IMG/VR virus record: IMGVR_UViG_3300009161_000085
Coordinates: 1 to 43,434 of that record
Source: a virus
Length of the DNA stretch: 43,434 bases
Direction: 5' to 3' (one strand)
Made by a program: the position numbers and the translations under genes. Below, piece by piece: positions 1 to 8,309 of the stretch. The notes below the pieces were generated by a model. That model saw nothing but the letters and a program-made list of their open reading frames with translations, did not search any database and had not been told where the DNA came from. Positions within the stretch are counted from its first letter, which is position 1. Each line of letters opens with the position of its first letter.

Positions 1-3
1 AAC

Positions 4-858
4 ATGTTCTGCTCTGAAAAAAAATTAAAAAATACTATCAAACTCATTCAACCCATATTTGTGAATGACACACACCAATCTTATGATTCAGGATTGGGAG
101 AACACAATCAAAACTATTGTGTGACGGATGCTGTGCAAAGAATTCGCACAGATATTTCTTTGGGACAACAGAATTTTTTATTGTTCGTTACCACAAAAAA
201 CAAATCAGATCAGCCCAATTGGCAGTCACATCAACACATAGCTCAACAGATCAAAACAACATTTGGTGATCAAATATACTTGATTGCTGATGTTTGTTTG
301 TGTGGTGTTAGAACAGATGGTCATTGCTGTGTGCCTGATGATGCTGTGTTAACACAAAAACATTTGGGTGAATTGGCACAAGCATATCTCACAGCAGGTG
401 TGGATTGTGTGGCACCCAGTGACATGCAACCATTCACAGTGGCCACTATAAAATCCATCACTGACCGACCAGTGATGAGTTATTCCACCAAGTTTCGCAG
501 TGCTTTGTATGCACCTTTTAGATTGGCAGTGGACAGCACGCCCAACACAGAACGTTGGTATCAATTGGATGTGCGGGATCGTGATGCTGCTGTGAAAAGT
601 TCTATCAATTATTCAAGTCAAGGTGCAGATTTTTTAATGGTTAAACCAGGCATGAGCAGCATTGATTTGATCAAGCCCATCATGGATGCCACTGGTAAAC
701 CTGTGGGAGTGTATCAAACTTCAGGAGAATGGGTGGCCATACAATCCAGCACAGTGAAGGATAAATTGTTGCAGGAAAGCATGTGGGTATTCATCAGAGC
801 AGGTGCAGATTTTATGATATCATATGGGGCAAGACTGCTGCAAAAATCACTTAAATAA
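4..858 (+). CDS. hemB: Porphobilinogen synthase (delta-aminolevulinate dehydratase), possibly 5'-truncated by the window edge
   Basis: HemB condenses two 5-aminolevulinate molecules into porphobilinogen, the first common step toward heme, siroheme, cobalamin and chlorophylls. Family hallmarks are visible. The metal-site loop DVCLCGVRTDGHC carries Cys98, Cys100 and Cys108. MSYSTKF holds Lys163 and LMVKP holds Lys214, the two Schiff-base lysines. APFRLAVDS and YQTSGEW match substrate-binding segments. The family's MDG segment after APS reads MQP instead, and the usual SGEY is SGEW. At 284 aa it is shorter than typical HemB (about 320-340). Most of the loss is in the N-terminal arm, since the LIxPIFV strand begins near residue 14. 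The Met at base 4 may therefore be internal, with the true start outside the window. The next gene begins 4 nt after the stop. The identification is firm; activity is inferred. Confidence 0.92.
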   Translation: MFCSEKKLKNTIKLIQPIFVNDTHQSYDSGLGEHNQNYCVTDAVQRIRTDISLGQQNFLLFVTTKNKSDQPNWQSHQHIAQQIKTTFGDQIYLIADVCLCGVRTDGHCCVPDDAVLTQKHLGELAQAYLTAGVDCVAPSDMQPFTVATIKSITDRPVMSYSTKFRSALYAPFRLAVDSTPNTERWYQLDVRDRDAAVKSSINYSSQGADFLMVKPGMSSIDLIKPIMDATGKPVGVYQTSGEWVAIQSSTVKDKLLQESMWVFIRAGADFMISYGARLLQKSLK

Positions 859-862
859 TTGC

Positions 863-1144
863 ATGGCAGATCAAACAGAAAAAGAATTGATGCAATCATA
901 CCTAGCTCAGAGGAAACAACTGGACACATGGATCCGACATCACCCCATGTTTGCACATGAAATACAAAGAATCAAAAAACACATTGACAAACTGATGAAC
1001 CAGCGTGCGGATCTGTTGATACAGTATCGTCAAACTCGTCGAGAACACTTCAAAGAGCAGGCCAGAATAGTGTTGTTGCAGGCTCAAAATCATCTGAAAA
1101 CATTTTCAAAACTAGAGCTATTAGCTACCCTGTCCAAAAGATAA
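863..1144 (+). CDS. Small helical, highly charged protein of unknown function
   Basis: This 93-aa protein starts at the ATG 4 nt after the hemB stop. An in-frame ATG at 824 lies inside hemB and adds 13 unlikely residues, so 863 is preferred. The sequence is rich in Lys, Arg, Gln, Glu and Leu and is predicted almost entirely helical, with a heptad-like run in the middle (IQRIKKHIDKLMNQRADLL), suggesting a coiled coil. No signal peptide, membrane segment or catalytic motif is visible. It is probably co-transcribed with hemB. A late-promoter-like element overlaps its last codons. It could be a small virion or scaffold-like protein, but no family is recognised. Confidence 0.7.
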   Translation: MADQTEKELMQSYLAQRKQLDTWIRHHPMFAHEIQRIKKHIDKLMNQRADLLIQYRQTRREHFKEQARIVLLQAQNHLKTFSKLELLATLSKR

Positions 1145-1147
1145 ATA
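1140..1147 (+). promoter_or_regulatory. T4-type late promoter (GATAAATA)
   Basis: The octamer is a 7/8 match to the T4 late -10 element TATAAATA, followed by C as in most copies in this window. It lies about 78 nt before the next start codon, leaving a leader of roughly 70 nt that holds two hairpins. In T4-like phages such sites are read by host polymerase with the phage late sigma factor, gp33 and the sliding clamp. Confidence 0.7.
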
Positions 1148-1152
1148 CTTGC

Positions 1153-1192
1153 GTTCAACACATGGTTGAACTTATGCGGTTTAACCCACCGC
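1153..1192 (+). promoter_or_regulatory. Two consecutive hairpins in a 5' leader
   Basis: Hairpin 1 has a perfect 7-bp stem (GTTCAAC at 1153-1159 with GTTGAAC at 1165-1171) and a 5-nt loop. Hairpin 2 has a 5-bp stem (GCGGT at 1176-1180 with ACCGC at 1188-1192) and a 7-nt loop. Both lie between the late promoter and the AGGAG ribosome-binding site at 1213-1217. They may protect the message or tune translation of the 130-aa virion protein. Confidence 0.5.
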
Positions 1193-1224
1193 GTATAACA
1201 TAGAACGTTAACAGGAGAAAACAA

Positions 1225-1617
1225 ATGGGAAGACCAGTAAGATCAGACCGTAATGGAGTGCAAGTATTTGGAACATACGTGGGCGCTGCAGAAGGTATCA
1301 GATGTGAAGCCTACATAGGTGGAACAAACCAATCAGATGTGTTTATCATAAAACAATTAGGTGCTAGAAGATACAAAGTACAAGAAGTATCAGGATCAGT
1401 CACAGCAAGAGCTAAACTTGTGTCTGGTGTACCAGCAGCAGCAGGTGAAATGAGATTGACCGGACATTTAAACGGTGATCCAGCTCAACCAATTGTGTTG
1501 AGCAAATTGAACAAACGCACAGCAGCGAGCTACGCAGGAGCCAGATATAAATGGGTACTGAATGATGACTCAGCTACAGGCGAAGAAGGCAGAATAAATT
1601 TAACACTAATATCATAA
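1225..1617 (+). CDS. Small putative virion structural protein
   Basis: This 130-aa protein begins MGRPVRSDRNGVQVFGTYVG and is predicted mostly beta. It resembles the short structural proteins encoded beside fibre genes in T4-like marine phages, though I cannot give a precise family name. The start is supported by an AGGAG ribosome-binding site 7 nt upstream and a late promoter about 80 nt upstream with a structured leader. A strong GC hairpin follows the stop. Having its own promoter, a strong RBS and a downstream hairpin suggests a separately controlled, abundant product. There is no signal peptide and no catalytic motif. The reading frame is certain; the role is inferred from position. Confidence 0.8.
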   Translation: MGRPVRSDRNGVQVFGTYVGAAEGIRCEAYIGGTNQSDVFIIKQLGARRYKVQEVSGSVTARAKLVSGVPAAAGEMRLTGHLNGDPAQPIVLSKLNKRTAASYAGARYKWVLNDDSATGEEGRINLTLIS

Positions 1618-1627
1618 TACCACCACA

Positions 1628-1649
1628 TTGGGGGGAGCAATCCCCCCAA
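1628..1649 (+). other. Perfect GC-rich hairpin followed by an A-tract
   Basis: TTGGGGGG at 1628-1635 pairs with CCCCCCAA at 1642-1649 around the loop AGCAAT. On the + strand it is followed by an A-rich run (1648-1661), not the U-tract of a canonical intrinsic terminator. It may stabilise the 3' end of the upstream message or act as a partial terminator. The downstream gene starts at 1663 with no obvious Shine-Dalgarno. Confidence 0.6.
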
Positions 1650-1662
1650 ATTAAAAAAAAAT

Positions 1663-2625
1663 ATGTCAAAGTTTTTGAGAGTTTTAGACGGCAATTACAA
1701 CATCAAAGTTCAGCCAGGTGGCGAAATCACACTGGACACTGGTTTGGAAGTTGGCACAGTAAGAATCACAGGCAATTTGGTTGTGGAAGGAGATGCCACC
1801 ACAGTAGAATCTGAAAATTTAGTAGTCAAAGATAACATTATCATAATCAATGATCAAGAAGCTGGTGCAGGTGTCACTCTAGGCACAGCAGGCATAAGAA
1901 TTGACCGAGGCAATCAAACAGACGCTGAACTTTTGTATGATGAATCACTCAGTCCATACAATCCTGCCACAGCAACCAATGCAGACGGAGCATTTGTTTT
2001 ACAATTTGCAAATTCAGATCCCATAGGATTGAGAACCAACAGCATCAGTTCTGGTGGAGAAATTGCTCTACAACCAGGCGGCAGCGGAGCAGTGTTGGCA
2101 TACAAAGTCAACTATGAAACATTTGTTACACAAAACAATCACATTCCCAATAAAAAATATGTGGATGATGAAATTGCCACTGCTGTTGCCACACTAGCAC
2201 CCACATTCATTGAGCGAGGAGACACCGAAGTCAGAGTGTATGACACCACATTGGGAGATCCCATCAGCAAAGCCACAGTGGAAATTGATGGAACGCTGAC
2301 CAATACTTTTTTAGCCAATCAAGTGGATTTCTTGCAAGATCAGATCAACTTGGCAGAAATCAGAATTGAAGAAAGCACCATTTCAGCACCAGGCACTGGT
2401 GGTGATTTAGTACTGCAGGCTCAAGGATCACAATCAGTAAGAATTGATGACACACTGCTGATCAAATCAGCAGCAATTGCACCCACATATGACGGAATTG
2501 GTTTAAAACTGTACACTGGCGCTCAAAGCACAGGCAAAACTGGATTGTTTTATGTAAATAGTACTAACACCAGAGACGAGATCATCAGTAAAAATAGATC
2601 TTTGCTCTTTAGCATGATATTTTAG
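1663..2625 (+). CDS. Putative fibre/virion structural protein
   Basis: The protein has 320 aa. Its N-terminal half holds short beta-repeat phrases typical of T4-like marine phage fibre proteins (VRITGNLVVEGDATTVES, ENLVVKDNIIIINDQE, GTAGIRIDRG). A segment PNKKYVDDEIATAV resembles the region that often precedes fibre trimerisation segments. Low-complexity beta repeats suggest an elongated trimer. No enzymatic motif is seen. The ATG lies 13 nt after the GC hairpin and lacks a clear Shine-Dalgarno, unlike the next gene, which has AGGAG overlapping this stop. It is part of a run of three structural genes ending at 4279. The coding call is secure; the exact virion location is unknown. Confidence 0.8.
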   Translation: MSKFLRVLDGNYNIKVQPGGEITLDTGLEVGTVRITGNLVVEGDATTVESENLVVKDNIIIINDQEAGAGVTLGTAGIRIDRGNQTDAELLYDESLSPYNPATATNADGAFVLQFANSDPIGLRTNSISSGGEIALQPGGSGAVLAYKVNYETFVTQNNHIPNKKYVDDEIATAVATLAPTFIERGDTEVRVYDTTLGDPISKATVEIDGTLTNTFLANQVDFLQDQINLAEIRIEESTISAPGTGGDLVLQAQGSQSVRIDDTLLIKSAAIAPTYDGIGLKLYTGAQSTGKTGLFYVNSTNTRDEIISKNRSLLFSMIF

Positions 2626-2633
2626 GAGTAGAT

Positions 2634-2957
2634 ATGGCCATTGACAACGCACAATTAAGCACAGGATCACCAATAGCATTCACAGTGCCTGCCAACCAAA
2701 GTTGGGCATTCACCACCATACTGGTGTGCAACAAAGGATCTGGCAGTTGTACTTTTTCATTGTATGCTGTGAAAGATACAGAAGCTGTGAGCGACACCAA
2801 AAATAAAATTGTTAACACTGCCACAGTGGAAGCTGGCGACACTTTTATTATGGACAGTGAAAAAATTATTTTAGAGGATGGCGACAAACTGTCATTTCAA
2901 CAAAACGGTGGCACTAATGGTGACTTACTGGTGACGGTGAGTTACATTATAGTGTAA
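2634..2957 (+). CDS. Small beta-sandwich virion protein
   Basis: This 107-aa protein begins MAIDNAQLSTGSPIAFTVPA and alternates beta strands throughout. It ends in LLVTVSYIIV, close to the VVMSYVEIT end of the 109-aa protein at 12218. The two look like distant members of one small family, perhaps with the 106-aa protein at 26214. An AGGAG Shine-Dalgarno overlaps the stop of the previous gene, and the next gene starts in the TAATG overlap. A small decoration or fibre-attachment protein is plausible, but there is no direct evidence. Confidence 0.75.
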   Translation: MAIDNAQLSTGSPIAFTVPANQSWAFTTILVCNKGSGSCTFSLYAVKDTEAVSDTKNKIVNTATVEAGDTFIMDSEKIILEDGDKLSFQQNGGTNGDLLVTVSYIIV

Positions 2958-4279
2958 TGAGATATTTAAAAAAACAAACCACCAATCAATCTTCTTTGAA
3001 TGGCCGAGGCATCAAATTCAGTGCGCAAGAATTAGCCACCATAGACAGTGTGAGTGCATTGCTGTTGCCCAAAGGCAGCACAGGTGCAAGACCTTCACCA
3101 GTGGAAGGCATGATACGCTACAATACCACCACTCAGAATTTTGAAGCATATGAAGCCAATCCTGCATTTGGAACTCCAGGTTGGAAAAAATTTAGAACTG
3201 ATGAACCCAAAACTATTTATTCGCAAAACTTAGGCAACGGCGACAATGTGGAACAACTGTTCGGACCATTGGATGCCAATGATCCAGTGTCACCAGTGCC
3301 CAGTGCTCCAGCACAGGTGTTGACCATGGTGGAGAACGTGTTGCAGATTCCCACCACCAACTACATATTCATACAAAATCCCTGCTATTACAGCAGTGCT
3401 CTAATAAGTTTTTTTGCTGATATTAGCACATCCGGTAAGTCAGGTGCAGGTGCATTTGCTCCAGGCACATCTGCCGCATTCAGCAACAACGCAGCAGTGG
3501 TGGATTTTGCAGACGCAGGTTTTTATGTGGGACAGACTATTTTTGTGTCTGGCAGCACCAACAACAACGGATACTACACCGTGGCTTCAGTGGCTCCTAC
3601 TTTTTTAGAAATCAATGAAACATTCATCAATGAAAATGATCCAGGTTATGCCACCACAGAAACTATTGAAGGTTTGGTGAACCAATCTGTAGTGACTGGC
3701 ACATTCAGCCAAACACAGGACAGCACAGCAGATGTGATAGTGCTCAACAGCACTGCTGGTCTGGAAGTGAACAACATGATTATATTTGATACTGCTTCAG
3801 GCAATATCATTGCTGACACCATATACTTTGTAAAAACTATTTCTGGCAATCAGATCAGCATCAGTGCCACTGCAGGCGGCAGCACATTTAATTTGGGCGA
3901 TTCTGCTATCACAGGCAACTGGTGTGCAGGAGTGGGATATGGTAGACAACCTTCAGGCAGCACCATAGCATCTGCGACCACCACTGGCACCAATCTAATC
4001 ACAGTTGTAACCACAGCCAGCATGGCAGTGGGTCAGGAGATCAGTTTCACAGGCACAGCATTTGGCAATCTAGTGGATGGCACAACTTATTACATTGTTA
4101 ACATAGCATCAGGCACCACTTTGCAGATCAGTGCCACATACGGTGGCCCAGTGTTTGCACTCACCACTGCAACTGGATACATGCAAGTGTCCACATTGGG
4201 CAACAATCTATACATGTATTTCGGCACACCAGTGCCAGCAGGCAAACCTGTCACTGTGTTGCACAACTTTGACAAATAA
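2957..4279 (+). CDS. Fibre-like structural protein with repeated modules
   Basis: The protein has 440 aa and its start overlaps the previous stop (TAATG). Near residues 35-75 it carries the phrase TGARPSPVEGMIRYNTTT, followed by NFEAYE and W, a motif that recurs in the large fibre proteins here. The C-terminal half holds at least two copies of a module of about 70 residues at 3715-3920 and 3970-4200. Key residues are a bulky acceptance strand (EISFTGTAFGN), then TTYYIV, then LQISATYGG. The same module recurs in the giant proteins at 14744 and 20165. No catalytic residues are seen. It is probably a virion adhesin or fibre component of the late operon. The family has no name I can assign. Confidence 0.8.
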   Translation: MRYLKKQTTNQSSLNGRGIKFSAQELATIDSVSALLLPKGSTGARPSPVEGMIRYNTTTQNFEAYEANPAFGTPGWKKFRTDEPKTIYSQNLGNGDNVEQLFGPLDANDPVSPVPSAPAQVLTMVENVLQIPTTNYIFIQNPCYYSSALISFFADISTSGKSGAGAFAPGTSAAFSNNAAVVDFADAGFYVGQTIFVSGSTNNNGYYTVASVAPTFLEINETFINENDPGYATTETIEGLVNQSVVTGTFSQTQDSTADVIVLNSTAGLEVNNMIIFDTASGNIIADTIYFVKTISGNQISISATAGGSTFNLGDSAITGNWCAGVGYGRQPSGSTIASATTTGTNLITVVTTASMAVGQEISFTGTAFGNLVDGTTYYIVNIASGTTLQISATYGGPVFALTTATGYMQVSTLGNNLYMYFGTPVPAGKPVTVLHNFDK

Positions 4280-4296
4280 TATTTGTTATCACAGCA

Positions 4297-4304
4297 AATA
4301 AATA
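4297..4304 (+). promoter_or_regulatory. T4-type late promoter (AATAAATA)
   Basis: This is a 7/8 match to TATAAATA followed by C. It lies 21 nt before the start codon at 4326, with AAGGAG at 4316-4321 as ribosome-binding site. The element is intergenic and directly upstream of the 1317-aa fibre gene. Confidence 0.75.
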
Positions 4305-4325
4305 CTACACACAACAAGGAGACGC

Positions 4326-7300
4326 ATGCCTAATCCGGTAGGACGAATATCAGGCCCTTTGCTGAGAAGCAATCTACAACGCACAGATGATCTGGCTTTT
4401 GAAACAGATCTGTTGTACATCAACCATTCAGGGTCTCGCATAGGTGTCAAAACAGATTCACCCACCAGACCTCTTCAGGTCAATGGCACATTAAATTCCA
4501 ACAACATCATAGCCACCAATTCAGCTGTGTTTGGCGACATGACATTCAACAGCACTGGTATCAGTGCATTGAGCGGTGTGATATCCATCACATCTGCAGG
4601 CACCATTGAAGCTCCGAATTTGCGTGTGGGCGATATTTTTTTCGATGGCAATGTGTTAGGTACCTATACCACTGATTCAGATCTGCAGCTGGAAGCCAAC
4701 GGCACAGGTTCTGTGATGTTCAACAGCAGCGTGGAAGTGACCGGCAACATACATGCCACAGGAGATATCACAGCAGATGGCAACATTGTGATAGGCACTG
4801 GTGATGAAGACAATCTATCTTTTGGTGCTGATCTTGCTTCAGACATTTTACCCAATGTTTCTGCCACACCTCTCACAGCAGCCGTGATCACATCAGGCAG
4901 TTGTCCTGAAACTTGGGCTGTGCCAAGAACATTGTCAGTGATAGGCACACTGAATGGCAAAAATCGTTACAACTATTTTAATGAATATTTGGAGTGGACC
5001 GGAACATTTTGGAAATATTGGAACACCACTGTGGGTCCTGCTGCATACTATCGCAGTGATGATGTGACCACTTTTCCTTGGCAAGCCACCACATGGACTG
5101 CTGTGGGAGGACTGGGGACACCAGTGCCTATTTTTTCTCAACAGAGCAGCACAGGTTTCAACATAGGTGGTTCTCCCAGCAAACGTTGGGCAAATTACGA
5201 AGGCAAACAGGGTGATGTGGCTAATAATATTTTAGTGGATGACAATGTGAGTTTGGCAGGTATCACAGTGAATTTGGGCATTGAAAACAAATTCTATGTG
5301 AGTGTTAATGGAGTAGACACCAATCCTGGAGATCATCCTAATTTTGCTTTTGCCACATTATCCACAGCATTGTCTGCTGCTCAAACAGCAGGTGGCAACA
5401 ATCTCATAATGATCATGCCAGGTGAATACACAGAAACTTTTCCTTTGACCATTCCTGCCAACACCACTGTGAAAGGATCAGGAATCAGAACAGTGAGCAT
5501 CATGCCAGACACCAGTTCACAAAGTCAAGATGCTTTCAGACTCAACAACAACACCACAGTGAGTGATTTGACCATTAGAAATTTTTACAGTCCAGGATAT
5601 GCTTTTAGATTTGCCAACAATATAAATGTGACCACCAAATCCCCCTACATACAAAATGTCACTGTGATCACTGCAGGTTCTGTGACATCAGGTTCAGATC
5701 CTAGAGGATTTGACGCAGGTGATGCGGGTAAAGGAGCACTGGTGGATGGCAGTGTGGTGAATGCAGCCAGCAATCAAGCCAGCATGTTGTTCAATGCAGT
5801 GACGTTTATCACACCTGGTGTGGATGCTGTGACCATGACCAACGGAGTGAGGGTGGAGTTTATTGATTCATTCACTTATTTTGCCAACAGAAGTTTGTAT
5901 GCCACCAACGGCTCTTTGGGATTTGCCAGTATAGGTAATTCTGTTTATGGATTTGACAGTATTGTAGCATTTTATGGACAAAACGGAATTGTACTAACCG
6001 GAGCAGGCGGCAAAACGGTAACTGTTAACGTTTCAAATGTTGGAGTAGTAACTGTTGTTAGCGTAGATACAGGCGCTGAATCTGGATACTATACATCCAC
6101 TGGCGGAACTACCTGGGTTTTTACAGCAGGCAAATTTGGTGCTGAAGTGAGAGTGATTGCCAGTGCATCTGTGTACGGAAATTATGGCGCAGTTGCAGAT
6201 GGTGATCAAACACTGATGTATCTGATCAATCACAACATGGCTTATGTGGGTTCTGGCAAAGATGTGACCAATGATAGAAGTTTAGTAGTGCAGGCACAGG
6301 AAACTGTGGAATTAAATTCTGGAAGGATCTATTATCAGAGTCAAGATCAGAGTGGCAATTTTAGAGTGGGAGATGTGTTTGAAGTAAACTTTGATACAGG
6401 ATTTGTTGATCTGGCTCCTGGCAGTTTTGCTTTCAGTGGTTCCAGCCTCACAGTGGGCACTCCTGGATCTCAAACATTCATAGACGCAGACAAAATCACG
6501 TTGCCCAACTTTACCATATCAGGCAACACCATCAAAAGTGATATCAATGAAGTGAACATCACTGCAGCAGACAACAATATTAATTTTTTAACCAACACCA
6601 ATATCAATAATGATTTAGCAATATCAGGCGACGTTACTATTGGTGGCAGTCTAATCAATCTAGGTAATCAGGTCACTGATACCATTGATTTTGAAATGGA
6701 ATTCATCAGTGATATCATACCAGCTGTGGACAATGTGTACAATCTAGGTCAAGGAAGTGGTGGTAGTTTAACTTTTTCTAGTAGTAATTATCTTTCTTTA
6801 AGTGCTCCTCAAACGATAGGCACACAAGCGTTTACCTTTGAATGTTTCTTTTATACAGCTAGTAATGGACTACAGACACTGCTAGGAGCGACGTCTGCTG
6901 GAGCAATGTCAATATGGTTGTTTGGTGACGGAACTAATCCAGTAACCACTATACAAATTGATAGATCCTATGTTGATGCTGCTCAATACACAGTTAGTCC
7001 CATAACCATAAACACATGGCATCACATTGCAGTCACAAGAGACAGTTCAAACAATATGTCAGTATTTTTAGATGGTGTCAAAGCTACTGGATCCACATCA
7101 AATACCACAAACTACACTGGACCCAGCGGGTTAATTGGAGCAGTTGCAGGATCTGGTTATTATTTTACAGGATATTTGACGCAGATAAAATTAGCTGTAG
7201 GCTCAAACTATTACAATCCAACTGCATCCAGTATCTCAGTTCCCACAACATCATTAACAACCAGTGCAAATACAAAGTTATTGTTAACTGTGGCTACTAG

Positions 7301-8279
7301 TGGTGCATACCTTACAGATATCAGCGGAACACAAACAATATCTAATATAGGTGTAGTTACTTACGGCACAGTTTCACCATTCACAGCATTGAATTGGGAC
7401 AATGTGTACACCCGTGAGTTTGTGGTGGGAGATATCACTATCTCAGACAATTACATGGTGGCCAATCAGAGCAACATAGATCTAGTGATTCAAGCCAATG
7501 GCACTGGCAGAGTGGTTGTGGACAATTTAAGATTCAAAACATTGGTGGACAGCACCTCGGGCAACATCAACATTGCCAACAGCAGCAGAACCACAAATTT
7601 TACCGGCAAAGCCATACAGTTGCCCACAGGCAATGCAGCACAGCGACCCAATGTGAATGCAGATCTGCGATACAATTCTGTCACTGGACAGTTTGAAGGC
7701 TACAATGGCGCTGCTTTGATTTTGGGAGGTGTGAAAGATTTAGATCAGGACACCAGAATTGAACTCAACAGTGATCAATTTTATTTCTATGCCAATGGAG
7801 TTAACACTGGAAGAATAGACACTGCAGGTAACTTGATCGTGAATCGTTTTCACAGTCAATCACAATTTGCCTTGAACGACAACACAGTCACAGTGGGATC
7901 TGCCACACCAGGCACAGTGGCAGGCATGACTGCCAACGGCACAGGAGTGGTGCAGTTTGACACCAGCAATTATGTGTTCAACAACGGCACCATACGCAAC
8001 ACAGTCACCAACAGTGACATACTGTTTCAGATGACTGGTGTACAGAAAGAACAAAAAGTAGAATTTCGTGCCAACAACAAAGCAGTGCGTGTGCCATTTG
8101 GTAATACTCTTCAAAGAAATCCTGGAGTGGTTGGAGAAATATACTACAACACTCAAGCACAAAAACTGCAGGTTTACAGCGGCAGCACTTGGAATGATGC
8201 TGCTGGAGCTACCTTGGTCACAGTGACCACTGAAGTGGCTCAAGACTTGGATGTCATCTACAACTTAATTCTAGCATAA
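4326..8279 (+). CDS. Large beta-helix tail-fibre-like protein with inserted LamG-like domain
   Basis: The protein has 1317 aa. Its N-terminus (VGRISG, DLAFETDLLYI, SRIGVKT, VNGTL) is shared with the paralogue at 8439. From about residue 321 a pectin-lyase-like right-handed beta-helix is indicated by FYVSVNGVDTNPG, IMIMPGEYTETFPL and VKGSGIRTVSIMP, then TKSPYIQNV. The motif RIYYQSQDQSGNFRVGD lies near residues 668-684. Residues about 812-1017 form a LamG/concanavalin-like domain (FTFECFFY, NTWHHIAVTRD, VFLDGVK). The C-terminus has two RYN-type repeats (DLRYNSVTGQFEGY and EIYYNTQAQKLQVY). Two segments look inserted compared with the paralogue. Late promoter and AAGGAG precede the start. The role is probably an elongated host-binding fibre; polysaccharide binding or cleavage is possible but no catalytic set is identified. 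Confidence 0.85.
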   Translation: MPNPVGRISGPLLRSNLQRTDDLAFETDLLYINHSGSRIGVKTDSPTRPLQVNGTLNSNNIIATNSAVFGDMTFNSTGISALSGVISITSAGTIEAPNLRVGDIFFDGNVLGTYTTDSDLQLEANGTGSVMFNSSVEVTGNIHATGDITADGNIVIGTGDEDNLSFGADLASDILPNVSATPLTAAVITSGSCPETWAVPRTLSVIGTLNGKNRYNYFNEYLEWTGTFWKYWNTTVGPAAYYRSDDVTTFPWQATTWTAVGGLGTPVPIFSQQSSTGFNIGGSPSKRWANYEGKQGDVANNILVDDNVSLAGITVNLGIENKFYVSVNGVDTNPGDHPNFAFATLSTALSAAQTAGGNNLIMIMPGEYTETFPLTIPANTTVKGSGIRTVSIMPDTSSQSQDAFRLNNNTTVSDLTIRNFYSPGYAFRFANNINVTTKSPYIQNVTVITAGSVTSGSDPRGFDAGDAGKGALVDGSVVNAASNQASMLFNAVTFITPGVDAVTMTNGVRVEFIDSFTYFANRSLYATNGSLGFASIGNSVYGFDSIVAFYGQNGIVLTGAGGKTVTVNVSNVGVVTVVSVDTGAESGYYTSTGGTTWVFTAGKFGAEVRVIASASVYGNYGAVADGDQTLMYLINHNMAYVGSGKDVTNDRSLVVQAQETVELNSGRIYYQSQDQSGNFRVGDVFEVNFDTGFVDLAPGSFAFSGSSLTVGTPGSQTFIDADKITLPNFTISGNTIKSDINEVNITAADNNINFLTNTNINNDLAISGDVTIGGSLINLGNQVTDTIDFEMEFISDIIPAVDNVYNLGQGSGGSLTFSSSNYLSLSAPQTIGTQAFTFECFFYTASNGLQTLLGATSAGAMSIWLFGDGTNPVTTIQIDRSYVDAAQYTVSPITINTWHHIAVTRDSSNNMSVFLDGVKATGSTSNTTNYTGPSGLIGAVAGSGYYFTGYLTQIKLAVGSNYYNPTASSISVPTTSLTTSANTKLLLTVATSGAYLTDISGTQTISNIGVVTYGTVSPFTALNWDNVYTREFVVGDITISDNYMVANQSNIDLVIQANGTGRVVVDNLRFKTLVDSTSGNINIANSSRTTNFTGKAIQLPTGNAAQRPNVNADLRYNSVTGQFEGYNGAALILGGVKDLDQDTRIELNSDQFYFYANGVNTGRIDTAGNLIVNRFHSQSQFALNDNTVTVGSATPGTVAGMTANGTGVVQFDTSNYVFNNGTIRNTVTNSDILFQMTGVQKEQKVEFRANNKAVRVPFGNTLQRNPGVVGEIYYNTQAQKLQVYSGSTWNDAAGATLVTVTTEVAQDLDVIYNLILA
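6760..7375 (+). other. LamG-like domain inserted into the YNLG..W..VY motif of the 1317-aa protein
   Basis: The segment encodes a concanavalin-like jelly roll (LTFSSSNYLSLSAP, FTFECFFYTAS, NTWHHIAVTRDSS, LLTVATSG). In the paralogue the flanking motif is continuous (YNLGSAAKNWNTVYS), whereas here YNLGQ and WDNVYT are separated by about 200 residues. Its codon style is visibly different from its surroundings, with more AT and fewer CAC/CAG runs. Confidence 0.7.
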
Positions 8280-8301
8280 CAGAACTAAATCCACCAAAAT
8301 C

Positions 8302-8309
8302 AATAAATA
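8302..8309 (+). promoter_or_regulatory. T4-type late promoter (AATAAATA) with long leader
   Basis: A 7/8 match to TATAAATA followed by C. The start codon is 129 nt downstream, so the leader is about 120 nt, unusually long for this window. Confidence 0.7.

Noticed and set aside
824-862. Earlier start for the small helical protein inside hemB
   Set aside because: It would add 13 residues read out of frame through the conserved end of hemB. The ATG at 863, just after the hemB stop, is simpler.
5286-6240. Active pectate lyase or endosialidase-type depolymerase
   Set aside because: The beta-helix pattern is clear, but no catalytic residue set is visible and the same core is repeated in four proteins. 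A structural or binding role is safer.
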